Assembly: GCA_918026815.1 (NCBI GenBank)
Contig: CAKJVC010000049.1
Location: 124,001 to 188,000 of the forward strand
Source of the DNA: Chalara sp. BL73
Lineage: Eukaryota; Ascomycota; Leotiomycetes; Helotiales
DNA: 64,000 bases
Direction of reading: 5' to 3'
Part shown: in pieces, positions 31,342-42,870 of the stretch
How the letters are laid out: each line of letters starts with the position of its first letter
Position numbering within the stretch: the first letter of the stretch is position 1
Position numbers and translations under genes: made by a program
The notes under the pieces: model-generated
Seen by the model: only the letters and a program-made list of their open reading frames with translations
What the model was told of the DNA's origin: nothing
Database searches by the model: none

Positions 31342-32440
31342 TTACATCAACATTTGCAAGATCTTCAACACTCCATCCATAGGCCCTCCCTTCGTCCCGT
31401 TAAAGCTCACAAACTTATCAAGCCCGTATCCCCACTCTCTGCCTTTCTTATCTTTCCCTTTCCCTTTCTCCTTTCCTCCGCCAACACCCTGCTGCGTTTT
31501 CGAGATGAGGCCCATGCCTTTCCCTAGCACACGACCTAATTTTACGGCACCAGCGAGTGTGAGGACGGGAAGGAAAGTCAGGAAGCCCGCGGTTATGGGA
31601 TTGTTCTTCGTCCAGGAGCGGAGCGAGCGGATGAGGGAGGAGAGCTTGGCGGTAATGCGTTTCCAGAAGCCCGGGCGCTTTTTCGGGCGGTTGAGGGAGT
31701 AGGGAGATAGACGGCCGGGAACCGGGATGGATGCGAAAGGGAGCGGCGAGTCGGTGTAATCTAAGATTGGTTAGCCGGATATAGCGGAGGTAAGGAGAAG
31801 AGGAGGTACAATTAGGATTCCCGGGAGAACGTTTGCGCAGTGGAGAGGTCTTGGACAGGCCGGATGTGGATGCTGCTCCAATCGGTGGCGTCTGCTGGCC
31901 CATGAGGAATGTTTTGGGTTGAACATATGGAGATCGAGAGTATGATTGTGATGGTCGTGGCTCTATTGAGGCTTGCAAACCGGGATTCAGGTTCTGCGAG
32001 TATGGTTGTTGAGCATCCTGCTGCTGGTGGTGGTTGTTCTTACTCTCGGAAGGGAAATAGTATGAGTTCTGTGGGGGTGCCATGGCGTCGTATGGAGCTG
32101 GCTGCTCTGAAGCACGTACAGGCTGGCGAAGAATATTGTATTCTTGCATCAGCCGGTCGGTCCGCTCTTGATCTGCTGGTGAAGGCCGGTATTCCATCGA
32201 TTCTCGGGCTCCGTGTCTTGCACCTTGCGTGGTATCTTTCTGCGCGACAGCGTATGGGGCATCGAAATAATCCAATGGCTGATGTACCACCGGCTTTGCT
32301 CGCGTCTTGAGTTCCGTCGTCTGCTGGTCCGCGGTCAAAGGTCTATAAGCCTCGACATGCCTGTTTGGAGTGTCATATCTCCACTTGGCATCGTGAGGCT
32401 GTGGAGAGCTCGTCGCTGGCGGTGTTGGGTACTCAGACAT
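31342..32440 (-). CDS. Uncharacterised disordered protein with one C-terminal TM segment
   Basis: Two exons, 32440–31810 and 31760–31342, with a 49-nt intron, encode 349 aa. The first 210 residues are disordered and rich in Pro, Gln, Ser and Tyr (for example SESKNNHHQQQDAQQPYSQN). A basic segment (RPKKRPGFWKRITAK) precedes a single hydrophobic span, ITAGFLTFLPVLTLAGAVKLG, then a Gly/Lys-rich stretch and a short amphipathic end (MDGVLKILQMLM). The layout suggests a tail-proximal membrane anchor with a long cytosolic disordered arm. I do not recognise a family. It is divergent from the second HET gene, sharing a 520-bp upstream region. Confidence 0.8.
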
Positions 32441-32960
32441 CTTGCTGATGCTCGTAAGGGTGCAGACTGTACTTTTTCAAGACGACGATGCTCAACTGAG
32501 CTTGCAGATGCACGGCATTACAAAGGGAAAGGGAGAGGGTGAGGAGTTAGACAGAACGGAGAGGCCACTTATTCTGAGCTAGGTAGCTATTGGAGAGTTT
32601 ATATGCACGCATGATCTGGCGGTAAAGGTGTTGCTGGGAGGCTGGGGGAGGATGAAGTGCCATTGACTTTTTTCAGCAGGGATGTTTTAACGATTCGTGC
32701 CGAGCCTTTCGCCCCGCCCCATCCATTCCCTGTCCGGGTTTCTTTTTGGTGGGGTTTCTCCCGTTAGCACCAAAACATCGAGTTTGTAGAGCTTCTCTTG
32801 GGTCCTTAAGACCTTGAAGATTTCGCCCTATATTTTTGCCGTTTACTAGTACAATGGGTTTAAGGGGCTCCGCTGCTCTTTCTGAATCTCCCCTTTATTT
32901 GTGTATTGCCATCAGGTTCCTTGGTGGCCGTCCATAATCTTTTGATTGTGAGTACAAAAC
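32441..32960. other. Divergent promoter between TM protein and HET gene 2
   Basis: About 520 bases with start codons facing outward at both ends. No clear TATA box or named regulatory motif was found. Confidence 0.5.
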
Positions 32961-34826
32961 ATGGCTTCGAATGCTGCAGACTTTCTATACACAGACTTGG
33001 ACCTTACTCGACCTGATGCTTTCCGCCTGCTCGAGCTTCATCCAGAAGATGGCTCAGCTGAAGTGAAGTGCACTCTTATCAACACAACGAGAAGTGACGT
33101 CGGGACCTCATACCGTGCTATCTCTTATGCTTGGGGATCAGCACAAAGGAGTCAGCCTATTCTGCTCAATGGCGGACACTTCCGCGTCACAGGAAACCTG
33201 GACCGGGTGCTGAGAAGCTTCAAAGCTGCTAACCAGACGGGGAGATTCTGGGTTGATGCGATATGTATTAATCAAGATCGCTTAGAAGAGCGCAATCAGC
33301 AAGTGCAACAAATGCTCGAAATTTACGCAGGAGCGAGTGAGGTGTGCGTTTGGCTCGGCCCATCGCATCCCAGCAGACCCTTAGAATCTTCCTTCTTGGA
33401 AGAATTGTCGGCACGAGCCATGGAGCTGGGAATCCTGAGTGAAGACATATTTTCAATGTTCAAGGTGCCGCTTGACGATTGTTTACCGTTGATAGACGAG
33501 TTCACGGGGGATCGGTTTGTCTCGCAATGGTCTGCAATAGCAGATTTAATGCAGCAACGCTGGTGGACTCGTACTTGGGTGATACAAGAACTGTCGAGTG
33601 GAAAGAATGTTACATTATACCACGGACATACGTCTTTATCTTTGCCTCAAACGTTGCTGATCATTCAATTGCTAAGAACTTGTCACGCAAGTCTACTTGG
33701 TGTAAACGCACTATTAGAATTCTACCGAGAACAGTCTGATATTCTCAGCGGAGCTAGGGAGCTGCTTGCAATGCGATACATAGTGGGCCACGGCTTAGGG
33801 GCAGTCTTTCACAATTTGTTGCGACTCAGCAGGAAGACTTTTTGTCAAGATCCTCGAGATAAAGTCTTTGCAATCCATGGCTTGGCGCCAAAGGAAGTCA
33901 GGGTGCTTTTTAAGCCTGATTACAGCTTGTCGACGTCTTGGGTTTTTGGTATGGCTATTTCAGTTCACATCTCTGACAAACAAAATCTGGATATCCTTCT
34001 CAATATTGACAATGGCCTTGAAAACTCGGGTTTCCCCTCCTGGGTAGTTGATTGGACTAAACCCCATACATGTCAATACTTTGCAAATACTAGTCTTGGC
34101 TTTAAAGCGGGTTATGCAGATGGTCCTCTTCTTGCTGTCCCATACAATATGACAATATTGAATGTAGAGGCGATACATATTGATATCATACGCAATCATA
34201 GACTCCAAGGCAGCGAAGAAGCACTGGATAAGGACAGCCATGTAAGTAATCATTTCTCAGCGTGTGGTAATTGCTCCTACAGAGTCTAAATATTTTAGGG
34301 GCAATTTACATGGGACTTGGATGCCGTAGTCGCAGCCATTCAATCTTTAGGTGGAATTATTAATCCACATAACTCAACCGCCAATGATGTAATTGAACGT
34401 TTGAGACAGCAGATAGAAGGAGCCTTATATGACACATTAGTAGCAGGCCATCAACGAGAGTGGACACAATCAAATACCTACCAACGTCAGATTGTCATGT
34501 ACCCTGATGAGCAAGATCCCACACACAAAAGACCTTTGCGGCCCATCAATTACGAACGAACGTTATCCGCAGCTACTATGTGGACTCATAATCGAACACT
34601 GATACTCTCGGAATCAGGCTCCCTTGGCCTTGCGCCAGCTGCCTCAAGACCCGGAGACCATATCTTTGTTATTCTAGGTCTCTGCATGCCGGCAATTTTA
34701 CGGCCTAATGAGGATGGCACCTGGACTCTTGTTGGTACAGCCTATATCCGTGGTTTGATGGATGGGGAGGCTGTGGAATGCCTGAGGCACGGCAGGTATC
34801 GGAAGACGATACTCAAGCTAGTATGA
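32961..34826 (+). CDS. HET-domain (heterokaryon incompatibility) protein
   Basis: Exons 32961–34241 and 34299–34826 (57-nt intron starting GTAAGT) encode 602 aa. HET blocks are intact: YRAISYAWGS near residue 52, FWVDAICINQD near 95, EVCVWLGPS near 127 and WWTRTWVIQEL near 200. The second exon carries the usual C-terminal motif PGDHIFVILGLCMPAILR followed by WTLVGTAYIRGLMDG. It is expected to act in vegetative incompatibility or related cell death. No additional domain is present. It differs substantially from the HET protein at 596–2202, so the two are not a recent duplication. Confidence 0.92.
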
Positions 34827-35646
34827 ACCTCAAAATGTGACCAGCAAGCAGTTCCACGCAAAAGCAGATATTGAATGCATGGTTCCACGCTTCTGAGAAC
34901 TTTTTACATGCAGCTGCTGGAACACGGCTGAAAGACGGAACCGCTTTCTGGCCGATGGTATTTACTAATGGCTCTGGACTCCAAGTCGCTTTCTGAGCAT
35001 GCTACCTCAACTAGTTGTGCCGATTTCAATTATGACTTTCGACACACTAGCTCGTGTGAGTACGATTTCCCATCTGACCCAGTGCCAAAAATGGTTCGAA
35101 TCCGTTCAGTTTCAATGCTTAACTTGTATCTATATATGCGCGGGACTTCAATCTAATCATGAATCTAGATAGGAGGCAGCGCAGTATAGGCATCCATAGC
35201 GACGCCTAGAGCAGTCACCACCTTTCGCTCCAGCTTCGGCTCATCGAACTACTCCCATATCGGGTGCCATACCCGAGAAATTATCCCAAGCCCGCGATCT
35301 CCCCGTGCCAATATGACAAGCTTTTCCAGCACAGAGCATGATCTGTCGCTCCACATTTCGCCGATCACTTGGCTTCTTGCTCCGATTTGCAGTATTGTTC
35401 GTTAGATCCCTTCACAACCAAATGTACGTACACGAAATTGAAGAGTGAGCTCAAACGTTGATTTTCTCACCACACCTAGCCAGCAGTAGAGTGTAGATCA
35501 CGACTTCGTTCTCTCATTCAGCTACCAAAAATACACATATGTAGAACGACATCAATAGCATGGTATCATTTTCATTATCTCTACGCCTCCATTGACCCAA
35601 AACCACGCATGGCAGTCATAGAAACTCATCTCCAGGTATCCCAGCT
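34827..35646. other. Convergent intergenic, about 820 bases
   Basis: Lies between the HET gene end and the end of the minus-strand copper-protein gene. One T-arm-like stem-loop (35090–35106) occurs but without the rest of a tRNA. No gene was recognised. Confidence 0.45.
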
Positions 35647-36408
35647 TTACAACAACCAACTAACAAGCAAAGCCATCGCTCCAGCAAATACAGCGGTCAT
35701 CATCGATCTCGACTCCCCAAGCGAAGCTCCCGCCCCCTCAGTCTTCTCGGTCTTCTCGGTCAATGTAGCATTTGTGATGCCTTGGCTCGTGACGCATGTA
35801 GTGTTCGATAGCAGAGTGGCGCTGGTGCGGAATGTGATATCTGCACACTGTAGGGGGAAAAAAAAAAGGTCAGCTTCCACTTTCCCCGTTACACAGTATA
35901 GCACCACTATGGCATGAGGGAGGAACATACGTTATACAGGGCACTTCCAGATTCACCCACTGTCACAACCTGGATACTGGCGTTCAAGCCATCCGTGATG
36001 TTGAGTCCGGTTGGCAGGGTCACGGCAGGAATACAGTAGGTGCCATTGCCAGTGATGTTGAGCGGGTCAGGCGTCAGGGAGATGCTGCTGAAGGAAGGAT
36101 AGTCGGTCCCGATACCGAGATTAATGAAGAGATATGTCCAGTCGTGGTGTAGATCGAGGACGACCGAGCCGCCGGTGAGTGGCCAATCGGTACGGTTTGT
36201 TTCTGCGGTTTGGTTTACATTTGCACCTGGTGGCTGTCAGTGTTTGTTTGAACTGGGCAATGGGGGAAGGAAGGCACGCACAAGGATAGATCCATTGCGA
36301 AGCCCCGTCGGCGAACGAATCTCCACGCATCTCTGGGTACTCGACGGTGAAATGCGCCGCGGCCATTGAGGCCAACAGCGAGCAGCCAGCGATCAATTGA
36401 GTGAACAT
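35647..36408 (-). CDS. GPI-anchored BIM1/X325-family copper-binding protein (LPMO-like)
   Basis: Exons 36408–36282, 36226–35931 and 35847–35647 encode 207 aa. The signal peptide (MFTQLIAGCSLLASMAAA) should be cut to leave His19 as the mature N-terminus, as in copper 'histidine brace' proteins. The following HFTVEYPEMRGDS and SQWIYPC, then NRTDWPLTGGSV, are hallmarks of the X325 group (Bim1 of Cryptococcus and its ascomycete relatives). Several N-glycosylation sites (NIT, NGT, NAS, NAT) and a Ser/Thr/Glu linker precede a hydrophobic tail, TAVFAGAMALLVSWLL, typical of GPI attachment. These proteins bind Cu at the cell surface; Bim1 works with a copper transporter, and family members do not show polysaccharide cleavage. 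No CTR copper transporter is in the window. Confidence 0.88.
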
Positions 36409-37887
36409 CGTTGCGTTTGTAGCTCTCAAGAGCCAGGATATTCGTTATCCGTTAGGTCAGATATATATATATATATCTCTCTCTCTGTCAAGCTTGTATG
36501 TAGTTATGCAAGTTTTCGAGTTCCAGAAAATAGGATCAACTAAAAAGAGCCAGGGACAGCACAGCACCCCTCTTATACATATTCACTCCCACCTCTAGTA
36601 ACCTCAGCCCACCCTATCGGCTCCAATATCGTCCACCCTGTCCTACAATATACACTATCCCATCACCGATAACGAGCAAAAAAAACCCCCCCAACAAGCC
36701 TCTTTTTTTCACCCCGCTCCGGCTGCAAGTAGGGCACTCCAGACACTCCAGATCACCGTAGGCCCTTTTTGATGCAAGCTCAAAGCTATCACTGTACCCC
36801 CTCCCACCAATCCCCCTCGTTGCCCCTCTCCCAAACCCGGAATAAAAGTAGCACAAGGCTGCACACGTTTGTATGCTAAGCCTGATGCGCTGAAGATATG
36901 CCCGAGCCTCCGCTTAAGAGGCTCGTGTGCCAAGGCCCACGAGGCTGGAAGACCCTGGTCCGTTCCGTCTTGGAACTTGCTCATCGAACGAAAACGTGCT
37001 CAAGGTGAGCATGTTTATTCCCAGCGGGTGCGAATGTGGAATGTGGTTATCTTCAATGGTATATCTGGAGGTTTTTGTATGTTTTTAATTTTTAATTTTT
37101 TTTATTTTGACCTTTGGCTTTGGTGCATTCTTGCTGGGTGGTTCTTTTTCCCCTGTATCGGTTGCACGTGAAACGTACAAATACCAGTGGTTTGCTACGG
37201 CTCAGATCCCTAGAACTTATTGGTGCTGGTAGATACTCTGTTGTGGGAGGGGATGTTTGTTTTTATCTTCAAATGCCTCTCTGTTTTGGCAATTTGTTTG
37301 ACACATGCACTAGACGGCATCCAGCAGGTGTTGAGTTTGGTCTGGATGCAACGGTATAGTCCTAGACTGTACCAAGATTCTTTCCTATGTGCAATTTGTC
37401 GGAAGTCCTACTAAAAGCCACCCTACTGGGTGTTATCTTATGGGATTTCACAGCACAGATGTGAGATGTTTCTTTGTATTGCCCTTTGCTATATATCACC
37501 TCCAAAAGGCATCAGGACCTAAACGGGTCTTATAGTAATTGCATGGACCTTAGAAAGGCCCATGCGTAACGGAAGGATCGGGTATATCACCCCGAGCCTG
37601 CCTTCGGGAAGACTTCCGGCCCGACAGAAGATTATTCAGTGATTTTGTGAACGGCATTCTAAAGAATGAGAGCAGTTCAACTTAAAGATTCCTAAATCTT
37701 CAGGTTTATAAATAGGGATCGCCATCTCTGCCCTTTCTACTCATCAACGGCATCATCTCGGTTGTGAACACCTCCCCTTTCCGGCTCCTAAAATATTCTA
37801 TCATTAGTTTCTCACCCATCATTGAGATTTTTCTATCTTCAATCATCAAGCATAGGTCTTGATTTCAGCTTGTCAAAATGCATCCCT
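36409..37887. other. Intergenic, AT-rich with microsatellite
   Basis: Upstream region of the copper protein, then 1 kb without a recognisable gene. It contains an (AT)8(CT)5 tract (36461–36486) about 50 bp before the copper-protein start and a T-rich block near 37080–37110. Confidence 0.45.
36461..36486. repeat. (AT)8(CT)5 compound microsatellite
   Basis: Eight AT units run directly into five CT units, inside the presumed promoter of the BIM1-like gene. Confidence 0.9.
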
Positions 37888-38632
37888 TATCTCGCTGGAA
37901 TATCGTTCCTTGTGACAAGAGGCACTGCAGGCCCAGGAAAGTAACCATCCTCAAGCTTACAACGCACGATCCTAAGCCCATATGCTTCGCCGGCCACAAC
38001 TCCCTTGCTGCATCAGATCTCATCAACACTTGCACGAACCTGACGTTTATCTCCTGCAATCAAACCTGTCTCGTCTTGGTAGCTGAAGCTGCGAAAACGT
38101 TTCTTGACAAGTCCGTAGTCAACTGAATGAGCCCATAGGTAATGGAGGTGTGATGGCCATACCGACAGGCATCTCAAAGGATGACTACAGTATCCAGATT
38201 ATCGTCAACCATCTCGCACACGCTCTGCTCATTAAGTTTTGCTTGAGCCCTGTAGAGGGCAAAGGCGGGGAAGGTGGATGCACGGGTCGTAATACTCGCA
38301 TTACTGCGCCCAAGACAAGCATTATCTTCAAAGATCTTCATACTAGCCAAGGTGACCTCAGAACGGCTGCTTTATCTCCACCGGATACCAATTACATACA
38401 CAAATTGAGCTGGTAAACGGGTTACGCCACTCAGCTCGCCAGAAGCTACACTGAACTCACCGTGACAGCGATTCACCCAGGCTTCGCGATGGGTACTAGG
38501 CTGGCAGGCCGCCCCGGCATGTGAATAGATCATGCTGGAAATTATCAGTATCCATCTTCCATGGCTGGCCTTGCAGGATGGCGCTTATAGCGTGTGGACG
38601 GCTAAGGCCGGAAGATGTATATGAAACAGTCA
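37888..38632 (+). pseudogene. Short-chain dehydrogenase/reductase pseudogene
   Basis: Pieces of one SDR appear in order but in different frames. A glycine-rich dinucleotide site remnant (VTRGTAGPGK) ends at a stop near 37943, and the next frame continues with TILKLTTHDPKPICFAGHN. A second shift near 38110 is needed to reach GNGGVMAIPTGISKDDY, then NHLAHALLIKFCLSP. After an in-frame stop near 38416, GYATQLARSYTEL and AIHPGF still match the family, as does QDGAYSVWTAKAG near 38575. With at least two frameshifts, one or more stops and the TGxxxGIG motif damaged, no functional enzyme can be made. It is left as broken pieces here. No intact parental copy lies in the window. Confidence 0.7.
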
Positions 38633-40513
38633 GATTCATAATTTTCACTTCGAAGTATTCTGTGGTTACTGCGCTTGCTTAGGGGCTGTGGGGTTGGACA
38701 GCATCAAAATTTGCGAAGCACTCGTTAAGGTAGATAGGAGCTCGCGTTCGGCAAACTTGCGGAACACTTGTAGCGATGGACAGAAACGGAATTCGCGTGG
38801 TGTCCGTGAGGATGGTGCAGTTATTTTCGCTGGAACCAGAGAAGTCTCGCACAGAATATACTGAAGCTGAGGAGATCCAGTGGTGATTATCTGGTCAAAT
38901 GGGCCGGTTTTGGATCACCAACCTGCATATGATGCACTACATCTGCTGAGGCGTGATATTTCTAGTGTAGGCGCAGGTATAGCGCCAAGTTTGAATTCAC
39001 GAAAACGTGGATAGAAACCACGCTTCAATAAAATTCAGGTCTAGCTGGATTTGCAAAACATATAATAAAGCGGTCAGCTTACTTGATGACTAGGTGATGA
39101 TTTTTGCACTCGCAATGTTCTCTTGTTCCGGAAAAGAAGTGAAACTCCATATGATGTGCCGGATCATGCTTTGGGAAAATCGCATTGAAATCCGAGATTC
39201 AGCTTCAAAACCATGGTTCTATGTCTACGGCCAGGGTTTGACGATAGCCTAGATATGTCTTGCCACTATTAGCTTGATCGCTGTCTTTCCGTCACAAGAA
39301 CTCCCGCTTTGGTCAACCTCATACCTAAACCAGCCCCTTATTTACAAACTGAATCGGTGCTCCAAACGATACACCGCATTGATAAGGCGCGCGATGGCCA
39401 ATCCTTGTGGCTGTTCATGGTTGCCTTGGGCTCTTGATGGAAGCGCAGGAAACCGGCGGCTATGAGATCCCCGTTTTGAAGGCACATAAAAATGTGATTC
39501 ATGTTACCGATTCACGGATTGAATCTTCTCCCAATAGAAGGATGGTATTACCGCTTTGAAATCCCGGTCATTACACTTTTTGAACGACCTATCCGTAGCC
39601 CGTCCAAATGTCCATGCTGCCTTGATTGGGTGATCTACTGTTTAGCACGGGGTGACAATCGGTCGGAGCATGCTATGGCCGATGTTACACGGCCTGTTCA
39701 CATCAAAATGTATAAGGCACGCGTTAAGCGGAGGTTACCATTGTCAAAGTCAAAAAGTCCCCCCGTTCGCCAAAGGTCCACACAGCTCAAATAGGCCAAT
39801 GAAGGTTACAGGACAGCATGTGTCCATTAAATCACACAGAACAAGCGTAAAGTAGCATAGGGGCGGAGTTGCGGGGTTGTGGAAGGCTTATGTGAGGGTG
39901 CTTTAAGTAAGCAATAAGACCGCTTTGTAAATTCCATTTTCCAAGATCAGAACCGAGTTACACAAGGACACTTGGGCCTACGCTTAATTATAAGCCGTTG
40001 ACAATCTGACGCAATAAAAAAATACGCGCCTGCGTAATATACCGAGTCAGAGGCTGCATAGCGCCATAAATATTTTTGCCTTGCCAAGAGTTTTTGTGCT
40101 GACTCAGACCATTTCTACATTCGTTCACATTCCGGCTTTTCGGCGGCCACCAAGTTATAACCGTATTGCTTGACAAATCAACAGAACTGCAGCCCTACGC
40201 CTATGTAACGTTTAAAAGCAGCTTCTCATACTCTAAGCTCCGCTGCACCACTTGTTTGGATTACTTGATATGCATGTGCCTGCCGTTTTGCAAATTGTTC
40301 GTCTTTTATAGTTTCGACCAGATTACATGGCCCGTGCGTGGCAATGCATGCTAGCCTCATACTCAACCTCATACTCAACCTCACTTTCAGCCCTAAATAC
40401 ATCTTTCGGATATACGCCTTGGTTTCGTTGGCCGCTAAAAAGTTTGACAATATTCATTCTAATGTTTTGTTTGTTGGCAATGGGGATGGGCAGATAGCAG
40501 TTAGGTCGAGGAT
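38633..40513. other. Gene-poor 1.9-kb stretch
   Basis: Short ORFs only (the longest about 97 codons), none with a domain. It contains a 12-bp tandem repeat (40355–40384) in the region upstream of the second Zn2Cys6 regulator. It may include decayed sequence like the neighbouring SDR pseudogene, but I cannot identify a source. Confidence 0.45.
40355..40384. repeat. 12-bp tandem repeat, 2.5 copies
   Basis: CCTCATACTCAA is repeated twice, followed by CCTCAC, about 130 bp upstream of the regulator start codon. Confidence 0.85.
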
Positions 40514-42385
40514 ATGAATACAACCTATTTTTCTGTACCCAAAACTAGATGGAGGAGGGCCGGGGCAGTGGGGAAGCGGAAGACGAAAGGAGGGTGTATC
40601 ACATGCAAGTGAGTCCCTCTAGCTTCTCTATAATAGCTATCAAGCAGGTTAATATTTCCTAGAGCTCGTCGCGTGAAGTGTGATGAAACTAAACCGCATT
40701 GCTTTCGTTGCCGACGACTAGACCGTCATTGCGAAGGATACGCGGAGCCTGCTCCAGCGAAGCCAAGGAAAGCGCCGGCTCCTATACAGCATTTACGATC
40801 AATTCGTCCGCTGAACTCAATACAGCCGTCTCATGAACTTGTTGACTTGAATGAGATGGACGGGCTGTACTTTTACAACTTTAAGGCCTTTATCGTACCT
40901 GAACTCTGCACAGGCTACAGCACGAACCTGTGGCGTCGCATTGTCTTGCAGGCGTGTCATGGCGATAAACTCACTCGGCAAATAGTTGTTGCTATTGGTG
41001 CTTTAGGCGCTGTGCGGAAGTTCGCAGTGCACAGGCATGAACACAAGTCGGAACTCTTGGCTATAAAGAGAGAGCAAACTAGCTGGCATTACGAAAACGC
41101 ATTGCGGAAATACGGCCGGGCGTTGAATTCATTGCGTCAGGTTCTCTCCGGCGACCGTCAGGAGATCCGGCAGCTATTAATTACATGCTTGTTGGTGATA
41201 TTGTTCGAAGGTTTTCAAGGAAACCTGGATGCTGTTATCATACATGCAGACATCGGTTGTACAATGCTGCGAGACTGGAAGGCGGAGATACGGCCTCATA
41301 GTACGATAGCGGCGCAGCCTGAAATGAAAATTGAAGATGATATCGTACAAGCGTTTGGTAGGATGGATATGCAAGTCACATCGGCGAAGTGGCTTCGCGG
41401 TGAAATCAGTTCAGCCAGTTCGTTCGGGACATTTCGGTCGAATCCGACGCAGCATATCCCTTCGGCGTATACCAGCATTGATGAGGCCTATCAAGGGTTC
41501 GAGTCAGTGCAGACCGATAACATCCAATTGCTCTATTCTGCTGCCGTTATTCTCGGGGGCGAAACTGATATTAAAGCGAGAAAGCAAGGGCACAAACCTG
41601 ATCATGCTGGTGACCAAACGCTCGAAAAGCTTAGAAGAGAAACTGACCCCAAGGTGCGGGAAACGAGGATACTAGCAAAGATCAAGAATCAGGTATCCGT
41701 GATAAAAGCATGGCTGAAGTCTGCCGAATCATTGCGCTCACATCTCACGGTTGATCCGAAGCGCGATCTCATGGCCTTAGAGATCAGCCAACTTGGAATG
41801 CAAATCCTCCTCGCATCTACCGGATTTAAAGATGAGGTATTAATGGATGTGTTCATGCCAGAATTCAAGCAGATGGTTGCACTTGCGGAAGCCTCGGGGT
41901 CGCGCCCGCCATCCATGATAGGCATGTTTTTTATGGAGTGAGTAATATTCCAACTTTCTCCGGGTAATCCGTTGGAAATGATAACTGACTTAAGGCCGCT
42001 GGAAAGTCACGGCATTCTTCCATCGCTGTTCGTAGTAGTTAAGGGATGTCGCGATCCTCAGATTCGACGAGACGCTATCAAAATTTTGTTCTCCACTCCA
42101 AGACGAGAAGGAATATGGGACAACCTGTTCGTAGCCAGGTTCGGAATGTGGATCATGCAAGAAGAGGAGAAGGGTATGGTAGATGGGTATATTCCCGACT
42201 GGGCGAGGATCCGTGTCACGAAGGCAGAGGTCGATACCGAAACCAAAACTGCAACCGTGGAAGGAGTTAGCAAGGGGACGAATGGAGATCTGGGGAGCAC
42301 GAAGCAGGCTGTTATTGATTGGGGTCAGCCGGTGACTCTAGAGGAGAGCCTAGAGCTGGCATGGGATTTGGAAACATCTCGCTAA
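40514..42385 (+). CDS. Zn2Cys6 fungal transcription factor
   Basis: Exons 40514–40608, 40663–41937 and 41995–42385 give 586 aa. The first intron splits the zinc cluster: exon 1 ends in KRKTKGGCITC and exon 2 opens with KARRVKCDETKPHC, a common fungal arrangement. The spacing is C-x2-C-x6-C-x6-C-x2-C-x6-C, ending near CEGY. The downstream region (YFYNFKAFIVPELCTGY, VAIGALGAV, LLITCLLVILFEGFQG) matches the fungal-specific factor domain 2 type (DUF3468-like). The start at 40514 is the only in-frame ATG before the cluster and gives MNTTYFSVPKTRWRR. A nuclear DNA-binding regulator; targets unknown. No co-located cluster is evident. Confidence 0.9.
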
Positions 42386-42870
42386 GGCGGATGAGCAAAC
42401 ACTGGGTGGAAGAATAGGCCACATATATCTGCACGACGCGGGTAGGACTTTGGCGGCCGAGCATTTTGATGGTTCTAGTGAGGGATCACGATTGCTATGG
42501 CAACTACTGTACAGCTAGCCACATGAGAAGCTCTGACCAGAACAGTGAAGAGAAACAAGCCATATATCACCTGACACCATGTATTTCAATGTTGAAAATA
42601 CAAATTAGTCAAGAATATACGCACTAATTAGGCCGAACCTTATCATTATTATATCTTATAATAATACAGAAAACAGACTTTTCCTGGAGTTTTATCTACC
42701 CAGATCCCATTCATGCCTTTCATCATTAGACATTTAACTCCTGAGCCCATTGAATCTTGGCTTCAATGCACCACCATGAAGTCGTAAACGTTCCCTGAAG
42801 TTTATATACATCCAGAACTCTGTACTCCTGCCCGTGTCCTGCCTGTGCTTTGCTTGAGTCTGATTGCCAA
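42386..42870. other. Convergent intergenic, 3' ends of regulator and XRN1
   Basis: About 485 bases, with AT-rich sequence around 42590–42670 that is likely to hold polyadenylation signals for both genes. No gene was seen. Confidence 0.5.

Noticed and set aside
35090..35106. T-arm-like hairpin with a GGTTCGAATCC B-box
   Set aside because: No matching acceptor stem, anticodon arm or good A-box lies upstream, so it is not a tRNA.
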